NCBI GenBank assembly: GCA_964464635.1
Contig: CAYXGT010000030.1
Coordinates: 1 to 27,178 of the forward strand
Origin: CAYLMG01 sp964464635
Lineage (GTDB): Bacteria > Planctomycetota > Phycisphaerae > Sedimentisphaerales > Anaerobacaceae
Direction of reading: 5' to 3'
Length of the DNA stretch: 27,178 nt
Below, in pieces: positions 14,615-21,320 of the stretch. Positions within the stretch are counted from its first letter, which is position 1; every line of letters starts with the position of its first letter. Under the pieces are notes generated by a model. That model was not told where the DNA came from. It did no database searches and saw nothing but the letters and a program-made list of their open reading frames with translations. The translations under genes and the position numbers were made by a program.

Positions 14615-15528
14615 TACAACCACTTTATAAAACAGAGTTTGGAAAAGCATACTGCGCTGATTGTCTTCGGATATTTTCCGAAATTCCGAGTAATTCTGTG
14701 GACTTAGTTATAACATCTCCTCCTTTCGCGCTGCGACGCAAGAAATCATATGGCAATGTTTCTGCTGAGCAATATTGTGATTGGTTCTTGCCATATGCGG
14801 AAAATATTTCGCGGATTCTCAAGAAAAGAGGTAGTTTCGTTTTAGATATTGGGGGTTCTTGGAATAAAGGGGTTCCAACAAGAAGTCTTTATCATTTCGA
14901 ACTTCTACTGCGGCTTTGTGGCAATGATGGTCTATTCAAACTTGCACAAGAATTCTACTGGTATAATCCTGCAAGAATGCCAGCACCAGCACAATGGGTT
15001 ACGGTGAAGCGAGTTAGGGTTAAAGACGCGGTTAATCCAATCTGGTGGCTTGCAAAATCAACAAATCCGAAAGCTACTAACCGAAGAGTACTTAAACCTT
15101 ATACAAAGAGTATGGAACATTTATTAGCAAATGGTTACAATCATGGTCTAAGACCCTCGGGGCACGTTGTTTCCAAAAAGTGGGGTAAACGCCAAAAAGG
15201 TGCTATTCCGTCAAATCTTATTATTGCTGCTAATACTAAAAGCTATGATTCTTATATAAACGCATGCAAAGAACGAAATCTCGAAGTACATCCAGCTCGT
15301 TTTGTAGAAGCGATTCCTGAATTCTTCATAAAATTTTTAACAAGACCTAGTGATATAGTTCTTGATCCATTTGCCGGAAGTAATGTAGTCGGAGCTGTCT
15401 CAGAAAAGTTGAAACGGAACTGGATAAGCATTGAGATAAACAAAGAATATGTCTTAGGTTCGGCGTTTCGTTTCAATGGAGTGGGTGAGACAACGTGTTC
15501 AAAGCAAAAGCAAGAACTTTCCAAATAA
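14611..15528 (+). CDS. Beta-class N4-cytosine/N6-adenine DNA methyltransferase
   Basis: A 305-residue enzyme that transfers methyl from S-adenosylmethionine to an exocyclic amino group in DNA. The catalytic motif IV TSPPF (residues 35-39, after VDLVI) comes before the cofactor motif I DPFAGSNVV (from about residue 252). That order defines the beta class (N6_N4_Mtase family). The TSPP form is most often seen in N4-cytosine enzymes, but base specificity cannot be settled by eye. Between the motifs is a region with WYNPARMPAPAQWV and NPIWWLAKS, the usual target-recognition part. Length fits a stand-alone type II-like methyltransferase. Translation is coupled to the preceding gene by an ATGA overlap. 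No restriction enzyme gene follows: the next 280 bases are non-coding. Confidence 0.93.
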   Translation: MIQPLYKTEFGKAYCADCLRIFSEIPSNSVDLVITSPPFALRRKKSYGNVSAEQYCDWFLPYAENISRILKKRGSFVLDIGGSWNKGVPTRSLYHFELLLRLCGNDGLFKLAQEFYWYNPARMPAPAQWVTVKRVRVKDAVNPIWWLAKSTNPKATNRRVLKPYTKSMEHLLANGYNHGLRPSGHVVSKKWGKRQKGAIPSNLIIAANTKSYDSYINACKERNLEVHPARFVEAIPEFFIKFLTRPSDIVLDPFAGSNVVGAVSEKLKRNWISIEINKEYVLGSAFRFNGVGETTCSKQKQELSK

Positions 15529-15671
15529 AATCTGTAAATTTCCTTTGCAAAAAGAATAAGAGTTATAATAATCCGCAAAAATCATGTCCAATTTAAAAAC
15601 CTTTTAATCCGTGTTTCAAATTTTTCCTAATGTCTTTGAAACTTTGTGGCCCAAAAATTTTTAGATTTTCA

Positions 15672-15699
15672 TTGAACATATCGCCTTAACTGTTATAAT
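15672..15699 (+). promoter_or_regulatory. Good sigma-70 type promoter reading towards the HNH remnant
   Basis: TTGAAC (15672-15677) and a perfect TATAAT (15694-15699) are 16 bases apart. Transcription would begin near 15706, exactly at a hairpin, and run into the frame starting at 15808. Confidence 0.55.
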
Positions 15700-15705
15700 A
15701 CCTGT

Positions 15706-15723
15706 GTGTGTTATAAAACACAC
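15706..15723 (+). promoter_or_regulatory. Hairpin or operator-like palindrome at the predicted transcript start
   Basis: GTGTGTT (15706-15712) pairs with AACACAC (15717-15723) around an ATAA loop. It could stabilise a 5' RNA end or be a protein-binding palindrome. Confidence 0.4.
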
Positions 15724-15909
15724 GTAACGCGGAAGCCCCGCAAGGTTCAGAACAGAAGTTCACGTCAAAATATTATTTCATAAGTCTATTTTAGCAAGGG
15801 ACTTATAATGTCAAATAATCACGAGACACGAGAAACGAGTCACGGGGCACTAGAAACGTGTATCAAGCATCAGGGCTCGAAAAACTGTAAACTAATTAAC
15901 AAATTCACC

Positions 15910-15969
15910 TGTCCTGAGCAAGGTCGAAGGACCAATTCACTTGTCCTGAGCAACGTCGAAGGACCAATT
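15910..15969. repeat. Two tandem CCTGAGC-type dispersed units
   Basis: Copies at 15910-15937 and 15942-15969, period 32, share TGTCCTGAGCAA and GTCGAAGGACCAATT with one internal difference. In the overlapping frame they give the tell-tale SLVLSNVEG peptide typical of this repeat family when it is translated by accident. Confidence 0.85.
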
Positions 15970-16058
15970 AACCAAGACTTTGTCGTATTATCCTGTAAAT
16001 CCTGTCAGAACCCCGCGCGCAAATCAAACCTTTTTATGCAAAACAAAGCCAATTTGTA

Positions 16059-16079
16059 CCACGGGCATCTTGCCCGTGG
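16059..16079. repeat. Short perfect hairpin repeat
   Basis: CCACGGGCA (16059-16067) pairs with TGCCCGTGG (16071-16079) around a three-base loop. It is not followed by a T-run, so it is probably part of the dispersed element rather than a terminator. Confidence 0.7.
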
Positions 16080-16164
16080 CTCTTTTCTAAGTCTTTGCAA
16101 TATAAATAGATATGTAAATATGTATCCTGTTATCCTGTCCAGAAATGAGCAAAAAAACAAAGCC

Positions 16165-16212
16165 AAACAAAGCCAATTCAAACCCAATTTTCGCCCAAAA
16201 TTGGCTTTGTTT
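16165..16212. repeat. 14-base inverted repeat in a CAAAGCCAATT-rich element
   Basis: The arms at 16165-16178 and 16199-16212 are perfectly complementary (core AAAGCCAATT/AATTGGCTTT). Further partial copies (CAAAGCC, TTGGCTTTG) occur at about 16044, 16159 and 16221. Confidence 0.8.
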
Positions 16213-16623
16213 TTCCAATATTGGCTTTGTTATTCACTAACTTTTAACGGTAAAAATACAGCAATGCACAGGTTTATTATGAAACCGGCAGAAGGTTTAG
16301 TTGTGGACCATATCGACGGTAACGGCCTGAATAATACAAGAGCCAACCTTCGTATCTGCACCTATCAGCAAAATATCTGTAACCGTAAAGGCTGGGGGAA
16401 AGACTCGAAATACAAAGGTGTCTGCTGGGATATATATAACAAGAAATGGCGTGCCCAGATTAATTTCAACAGGGAATGCAGATATCTCGGTGTCTTCGAA
16501 GATGAGATTGAGGCAGCCAAAGAATATGACAAACACGCAAAAAAACTTTTCGGCGAGTTTGCTTACCTGAATTTTCCGGACGATAATCAATCAACTTAAA
16601 CCCAGGCACTCAAAACTTATAAC

Positions 16624-16941
16624 TCAAAATGTCCTGTACGGCCGAAGATCAAATTCGCCGCATATGCTCATCAAACCCGACCAGGTCTCCGTTATAGCTT
16701 CGATTGAGCTTTCCTCAAGGTTCACGTATAAAAACGTTGTCCCGTAAGTATCTTTCCGGTACGCCCTGACGTCCTTTCTGTCTTCTCTTCTCACCCTCCT
16801 GTAACCGTGCAGACCAATATTGCTCTTAATCGTCTTAAACAGGCTTATATCTATCGGTATAGCATCTCTTTTGGTTTTTCTGTTCAGCAGCAATGCCTGC
16901 CAAAGCAATCTGTACGGAAGTTTTTTCTCCATCTTCCCCAT
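16624..16941 (-). CDS. Small protein of unknown function, possibly 5'-truncated
   Basis: A 105-residue basic, soluble protein without a recognised motif. The middle contains YRRVRREDRKDVRAYRKD, and the second half (TTFLYVNLEESSIEAITETW) looks like a folded domain. There is a second possible start three codons in. The same frame is open upstream as far as a single TGA at 16986-16984, preceded by an ATG at 17013 (MDFGFGFRD), so the present start may follow a nonsense mutation. A good reverse-strand promoter lies at 17048-17076. It converges on the HNH remnant, with 24 bases between the two stop codons. Confidence 0.5.
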   Translation of the reverse strand: MGKMEKKLPYRLLWQALLLNRKTKRDAIPIDISLFKTIKSNIGLHGYRRVRREDRKDVRAYRKDTYGTTFLYVNLEESSIEAITETWSGLMSICGEFDLRPYRTF

Positions 16942-17047
16942 ATCAGCTAATCCAGGCCTTGACGCGTTCCGCTTAACAGCCGCTCAGTCCCTGAAGCCGA
17001 ATCCAAAATCCATTTTTTAAAAATATTTTCTGTTCTCTGCCGCTTCA

Positions 17048-17076
17048 ATTATATATATTTTTCGACAAAAAGGCAA
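17048..17076 (-). promoter_or_regulatory. Candidate sigma-70 type promoter for the small gene at 16624-16941
   Basis: On the reverse strand, TTGCCT (17076-17071) and TATAAT (17053-17048) are 17 bases apart. Transcription would start near 17041, leaving a leader of about 100 bases. Confidence 0.5.
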
Positions 17077-17204
17077 TTGTTTCTTTGCTGAAACTTTATA
17101 TATGCCCTCCTTGTCCCACTGTTTATCAATAATAAATATAAAATCATAAATATTAAATCTCTCGACCTCCTGCCCATAGCCTGAAAAAAATATTGGTTAA
17201 AACT

Positions 17205-17237
17205 GCAGGCCGTGAGTGTTATTAGCTCACGGCCTGC
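17205..17237 (-). terminator. Rho-independent terminator after the beta-helix/LamG protein gene
   Basis: A perfect 12-base stem, GCAGGCCGTGAG (17205-17216) with CTCACGGCCTGC (17226-17237), and a nine-base loop. It lies 71 bases after the stop at 17308. On the reverse strand it is followed by AGTTTTAACC. On the forward strand it is followed by TTTGT, so it may act both ways. Confidence 0.8.
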
Positions 17238-17307
17238 TTTGTCTCAAATCCGGGCCTATACAAATAGCTATATATGCCCCGAATACTAATGCAAGATTGC
17301 TGTCTAA

Positions 17308-20300
17308 TTAACAATCGCCCTCACATGGGTATGATTCCGCCTCTTCAAGCCACTGTTCAGCAATAACAGCCAAATCCTTAAAGTTTATTATACCATCAGG
17401 ATAAATATCCGCGGTGTTGGCTTCTTCGTTAGGCCAATGCCACTTCCGAGGCGCGTACTCTCTGTTAGTGGTTAACACAAAGGCCAGGTCCCACGATGTG
17501 CCTTCAGGATATTCAATCGGCTCGCCGTTTTCCCAGAAAGAACCAACTTCCGGCGGCCACTGTCCCACGAGCCCTGTGATACGCACTGCATCATCCTTGC
17601 AGAAATGCGGCCGGGTTTTCCAGCCCCACGGGAAGTTGGGCTCATACCCTTGTTCATAAATAGCTGCGATGCTCAGCCAGTATACTGTCCCGTTCGGCTC
17701 ATCGGCCTCCTGATAGAACCACTCATCCTGCGAGAGAAGCTGGTCGAACTTGAAGCACGCATCGACCCCACTTATTTCCCTCGGGTCCATATCGCAACCG
17801 CCGAAGCTCCAAACATAGCTGTCAGAGATCTTCTCCCAGACTAAATCGTTAGGATGACTGAATGTATCCGGATTATCTGGCTCTGGATCTGGTACGTCTG
17901 TCCATATTCCTATGTGGAAAGCTGTTGGCATTTCGTCCGCAGGCGGTGTCTGCTCGGTCCAATTTTTGAACGAACCCCACCAGTGAATATCCGTAATCGG
18001 ACGGGCATCCATACATATCCAGTCATCGGCTATGATCGGCGAAGTGTTATAGATGGACAATTCATCCCAGCCGTTGATACATCCGTTATTATTTTTGTCC
18101 GGCGATTGGGACCATTTGACATCATCTACGTAGCTAACCGGTGGCTCGTCGCATTTGCATTTGCCTTCGGCACCGGCCTCGAAGATGGCCAGAATCTCGC
18201 TTTCATCAAGCACACGGTTAAACAGCTCGACCTCGTCGATCGCCCCGTCGAACCACTTGCTGCCTACGGCTCCTGACACAGGACAACGTCTGCCAATCCA
18301 CAAATTATGGGTATTGCTAATGTCGCTTTCTATGCGAGTCGGGTCAAACGTGTGAATGACCTGCCCATCGATATAGAGCCTACCCCCATTTGTGTCAATA
18401 CGCTCAACCGTTGCAGCCACATGGTGCCATTGTCCATCACGCAGGTCAGAGCTGGAAGGGTTGTTCCATTGCCACCATTCGTCAGAATCTGCTAAGAGAA
18501 GCGTGAGCCGGCCTTCAGATAAGTAAAAGATATAGCCAACTCTCGGACTCAACCGTTTGTCAACTATGGGCAGGATATCATCACTGAGTGTGTCAGCGCG
18601 GATCCAGGCATCGATTGATAGATCCCCCGTTCCAAAGTTCAGCGATGGGTCATCAGTTACTGATACATACTGACTTGACCCGTTGAAATTCAATGCGCCA
18701 TCGACCTTACCGGCTACCGGTGTGGGTGAACCAACCCACGTTCCGTCATTGTCGCCGACGATGTCCTCGGAGGGACCTGCAGTCTCATCGAGAGGCCACC
18801 ACGCCACCATCCCCTCCGGAGGTTGCACGCAGCAACTGGGGCATGATGTCGTAAAGCTCCAAACGTCACCGTTAGCACCATCAACATCGTCAATACGCCA
18901 ATAGTAAGTTGTGCATAATTCAAGAACTCCGAGGTCATAGCTCTCCTGTCCTAATGGTAAAGTGGCAACAAGTGCTAAAGCGCCCGGAACAGTTCCGAAG
19001 TAAACATCATACGAAACACTATTGCAGCCCGGCAACCAGCTAAGAATCACAGATGTATCCACGCAACGGGCATCATCGGCTGGGCTCAGGTACGATACAT
19101 GGTCCGAATTCGGACTGACAAGTAAACTCTCATACGCTCCCATGTCCACGATAGGCGGAGTGCCATAACCAGTATCGTCTATGCCAGTGTCATCAACAAA
19201 TCGCGAGTTCCCCTCCAGATCAGTGGTCACTCCACCGGGCACTCGGCTGTTGTCGCCTGCGTCAATGCAGGGCGAGCAGGTTTGCAGATGATAATCAACG
19301 CCACCTACAAAAAGCGGGTTATCGTCGATGTTGTTGTTGCCCGCGTATACACTCAGTCCCTGGATGCAACTGTAGCTAACTACCGCCGGCCCAGTGCTGA
19401 TCTGGGCAGACTCATCCATCGGGCCGCTGTCGCTATTACCCCAAAGGATGCAGTTGGTCAGGGTCGGACTGCCTCCGAAAGGATCGCGTATCCCCCCGGC
19501 GTTGTTGCCTGCCGTGTTCGCGCTGAGCGTGCAATTAATCAGCGTGGGGCCGGTGTCCCAGTTGTACATTGCCCCACCGTCACCTACAGCCGAGTTCCCG
19601 CTGAAAGTACAGTTGACCAGCGTCGGTGTGCACCCTGAGAAGTTGTACATCCCACCACCATTGGCGCCGGCCCCATTTCCGTTGAAAATGCAATTGGTCA
19701 ACGTTGGGTTGCTATCACAGTAGTTGCACATCCCACCACCCCCGCTGCCGACTGAGTTCCCAATGAATGTGCAGCCCGTCACTGTCGAGCTGCTGCCCTG
19801 ATAATACATGCCGCCGCCAACATATCCCGCAGAGTTCTCACTGAATCTGCAATTGGCCACGGTTGGGGCGACACCGAAACTGCACAGCCCGGCGCCCCGG
19901 TCGTTTGGCTCGGCGCCGTTGGCATTGCCGCCGGTGATTGTGAAACCATCCAAGACGCCTGAGGCACCGGCGCCAGTGCCGGTGACAACGTGATAACTGT
20001 TGTCCGAGCTATCGCCGAGCGTGCCAATGTCGCCGCTCAAAACTGTCTCGTGGGCCACCCAGTCCCGCTGCTTGAGGCTGGTCTCGTTACCCACAAATCC
20101 CCCGTAAATACTCACGCCATTAATAAGCTGAAACGTGGCCGTCCGGTCATTAGGTGTTTGCCCGACGCCTTGGTCAGGTTTGTAAGTACCCTCAGCCACC
20201 CATATCTCATCTGAGCTCGAGGCAGTGGCAAGGGCATCCTGAAGGTTTCCAAAAGCGTCCTCCCAGGAAGAACCGCCGCCGGTGACATCTGCATCGACAT

Positions 20301-20385
20301 ATATTATTCCCGCAAACGTTGTGCCCACAATGGCCAAATGCCAAACTAAAGCAAAACAAATACAAGGAATCAATTTACTAGACAT
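17308..20385 (-). CDS. Large secreted beta-helix/FnIII-like/LamG protein with planctomycete repeat domain and dockerin-like end
   Basis: A 1025-residue exported protein. I place the start at the ATG at 20385, not an in-frame start ten codons upstream, because AGGGAG precedes it. The signal peptide ends in TTFA-G near residue 25. Residues about 26-418 form a right-handed parallel beta-helix, with recurring NCxFxGNSA and GGGMY turns and the usual PCIDAGDN and VDMGAYE end. An FnIII-like domain (SYDVYFGTVPGAL, TYYWRIDDVDG) follows to about 525. A LamG/concanavalin-like domain (MVAWWPLDE, DGQWHHVAATV, GAIDEVELFNRVL) runs to about 740. Next is a domain with IADDWICMDARPITDIHWWGS and WGWKTRP, shared with the giant protein at 21321 and common in planctomycetes (I believe a recently named DUF). 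The last 35 residues (ADIYPDGIINFKDLAVIAEQW) are a dockerin-like half-repeat. It is probably a surface or extracellular polysaccharide-binding protein; no catalytic residues are evident. Confidence 0.9.
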   Translation of the reverse strand: MSSKLIPCICFALVWHLAIVGTTFAGIIYVDADVTGGGSSWEDAFGNLQDALATASSSDEIWVAEGTYKPDQGVGQTPNDRTATFQLINGVSIYGGFVGNETSLKQRDWVAHETVLSGDIGTLGDSSDNSYHVVTGTGAGASGVLDGFTITGGNANGAEPNDRGAGLCSFGVAPTVANCRFSENSAGYVGGGMYYQGSSSTVTGCTFIGNSVGSGGGGMCNYCDSNPTLTNCIFNGNGAGANGGGMYNFSGCTPTLVNCTFSGNSAVGDGGAMYNWDTGPTLINCTLSANTAGNNAGGIRDPFGGSPTLTNCILWGNSDSGPMDESAQISTGPAVVSYSCIQGLSVYAGNNNIDDNPLFVGGVDYHLQTCSPCIDAGDNSRVPGGVTTDLEGNSRFVDDTGIDDTGYGTPPIVDMGAYESLLVSPNSDHVSYLSPADDARCVDTSVILSWLPGCNSVSYDVYFGTVPGALALVATLPLGQESYDLGVLELCTTYYWRIDDVDGANGDVWSFTTSCPSCCVQPPEGMVAWWPLDETAGPSEDIVGDNDGTWVGSPTPVAGKVDGALNFNGSSQYVSVTDDPSLNFGTGDLSIDAWIRADTLSDDILPIVDKRLSPRVGYIFYLSEGRLTLLLADSDEWWQWNNPSSSDLRDGQWHHVAATVERIDTNGGRLYIDGQVIHTFDPTRIESDISNTHNLWIGRRCPVSGAVGSKWFDGAIDEVELFNRVLDESEILAIFEAGAEGKCKCDEPPVSYVDDVKWSQSPDKNNNGCINGWDELSIYNTSPIIADDWICMDARPITDIHWWGSFKNWTEQTPPADEMPTAFHIGIWTDVPDPEPDNPDTFSHPNDLVWEKISDSYVWSFGGCDMDPREISGVDACFKFDQLLSQDEWFYQEADEPNGTVYWLSIAAIYEQGYEPNFPWGWKTRPHFCKDDAVRITGLVGQWPPEVGSFWENGEPIEYPEGTSWDLAFVLTTNREYAPRKWHWPNEEANTADIYPDGIINFKDLAVIAEQWLEEAESYPCEGDC

Positions 20386-20435
20386 AAATATTCTCCCTTC
20401 AAAAAAATAAACCAAAACTGTATTTTCCTTTACCC

Positions 20436-20454
20436 GCTGCGGATCACCCGCAGC
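20436..20454 (-). promoter_or_regulatory. Hairpin in the leader of the beta-helix protein gene
   Basis: GCTGCGG (20436-20442) pairs with CCGCAGC (20448-20454) around a five-base loop. It lies between the short ORF at 20470-20499 and the ribosome binding site of the large gene. The position would suit an attenuation-type or RNA-stability element. There is no T-run. Confidence 0.35.
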
Positions 20455-20469
20455 TAAGTATCTTTGTTT

Positions 20470-20499
20470 TTATAACAAACCGGTTTGTTTTTGTTCCAT
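20470..20499 (-). CDS. Possible nine-residue leader peptide (MEQKQTGLL)
   Basis: ATG at 20499-20497 to TAA at 20472-20470 on the reverse strand. AAGGAGGAG lies about eight bases before the ATG, a much stronger ribosome binding site than chance would favour. It ends 84 bases before the large secreted-protein gene. It parallels the short ORF before the other secreted-protein gene. Confidence 0.35.
   Translation of the reverse strand: MEQKQTGLL
20474..20489. promoter_or_regulatory. Perfect 16-base palindrome, possible LacI-type operator
   Basis: AACAAACCGGTTTGTT reads the same on both strands. The AAACCGGTTT core with a central CG is the usual form of LacI/GalR-family operators. Its place just upstream of the secreted-protein gene, inside the short ORF, would suit repression. 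No regulator gene is seen nearby. Confidence 0.4.
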
Positions 20500-20673
20500 A
20501 GGCAGGCTCCTCCTTAATCTGTAGAAATAACAGACCATATCCCTCAAAATCACAACTTATCGCCATTGGTTTCAAAAATCAAAAAACAGCATCTAAGCAT
20601 CTATCAGACTCTGTGCCTGCTAAGATAACTTTCAGGAGATGAATTTGCCTCCTCTGCAGTTGTGCTCATTGTC

Positions 20674-20759
20674 GGTACCGGCTGAAATCTCGAAAGCCCA
20701 ATTCGAGAACATACAGCCTCGCGCACAGTCACGCTGTCCATTTAGCTCGCCACGGTACC
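20674..20759. ncRNA. Candidate structured RNA or cruciform element of unknown family
   Basis: GGTACCG (20674-20680) and CGGTACC (20753-20759) can close a junction. Inside it GGCTG (20680-20684) pairs with CAGCC (20714-20718) and TCTCGAA (20688-20694) with TTCGAGA (20702-20708). A second arm, ACAG (20725-20728) with CTGT (20734-20737), is possible. The strand and the function are unknown, and it matches no riboswitch consensus that I can recall. Confidence 0.3.
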
Positions 20760-21064
20760 TTGCTGCCTTCTTATTGTCAATATAATATTTAAATAAAATC
20801 TCATATTTTTAACAGAATAACGCATATTCACCCTTTTCAAAACCGCATGCTTTGAGTTGTTAACACTCAAGGCCTTTTTCAAAATCACCTGTCCTTTATA
20901 CAGACAACAGGACTGTTTTACTCTTCCATTATAAGAATAGCTAATATCTTTCAACCTTACATAAAACCGCCAAAAACCTATTTCCTTTTTACATAAAGAC
21001 TTAGGCGATTACTGCTCTATATGCACTATCGGAAACCAAAAACCCGCGTCGTCTGATAATTTGC

Positions 21065-21093
21065 TTGACTTTTAAGAAAAAACAAAATACAAT
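21065..21093 (+). promoter_or_regulatory. Strong sigma-70 type promoter for the giant secreted-protein gene
   Basis: TTGACT (21065-21070) and TACAAT (21088-21093) are 17 bases apart: five of six consensus bases in each box. It leaves a leader of about 220 bases that contains a short ORF. Confidence 0.65.
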
Positions 21094-21252
21094 TCTATTA
21101 ATGTAACGAGCTTAAAATATTGGAAAGTAAACGAAAGTAGGAGAGATTTTTCTGAGCGCTTCCTCACTGGAGTTGTTGTTTGCTCTTTGGTATATTAAGT
21201 TAAAATAGACCTATAATGTAATATATTGCTATTGCTTTAAGGAGGTAACAGT

Positions 21253-21294
21253 ATGGCAGAAAAAATTTGCTGTTTTTTTAAGAGAATATCATAA
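21253..21294 (+). CDS. Possible 13-residue leader peptide (MAEKICCFFKRIS)
   Basis: ATG at 21253 to TAA at 21292-21294. AAGGAGG lies about six bases before the ATG, and the frame ends 26 bases before the giant gene, which has its own GAGGAGG. It may be a regulatory leader peptide or a translation-coupling device. Confidence 0.4.
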   Translation: MAEKICCFFKRIS

Positions 21295-21320
21295 TCTAAT
21301 ATTATGAGGAGGTTTAAAAA

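Larger units (their letters stand above)
15808..16599 (+). pseudogene. 5'-truncated HNH-AP2 homing-type endonuclease fused to repeat-derived sequence
   Basis: The frame is open for 263 codons, but only the part from the ATG at 16264 is protein-like. That part contains MHRFIM, the HNH core VVDHIDGNGLNNTRANLRIC, and an AP2-type DNA-binding domain from SKYKGVCWD to EFAYLNFPDD. It aligns along its length with the 3' half of the intact relative at 26121-26813, which has about 110 further residues before MHRYIM. Upstream of 16264 the frame is made of dispersed repeats: two CCTGAGC-type units, a CCACGGGCA hairpin and a CAAAGCCAATT inverted repeat. The start at 15808 does have AAGGGA upstream and a good promoter, so a chimeric protein might be made. 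The catalytic first His region is incomplete, so activity is doubtful. Confidence 0.75.
20386..21320. other. 935-base divergent regulatory region between the two large secreted-protein genes
   Basis: It contains, from left to right, a hairpin, a nine-codon ORF on the reverse strand overlapping a perfect palindrome, a possible structured element (20674-20759), a strong forward promoter (21065-21093), and a 13-codon ORF on the forward strand. A 70-codon reverse frame at 20742-20954 has no good start signal or familiar motif and is not called. Confidence 0.6.

Noticed and set aside
15700..15807. A tRNA or known riboswitch in the leader before the HNH remnant
   Set aside because: There are short stems but no cloverleaf, no T-loop signature and no riboswitch consensus that I recognise.
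16005..16187. A reverse-strand frame with hydrophobic residues
   Set aside because: It lies across the CCACGGGCA hairpin and the CAAAGCCAATT repeat element, with no start signal.
20742..20954. A 70-codon reverse frame in the divergent regulatory region
   Set aside because: No convincing start signal, odd composition, and it overlaps the inverted-repeat structure at 20674-20759. I leave it uncalled.
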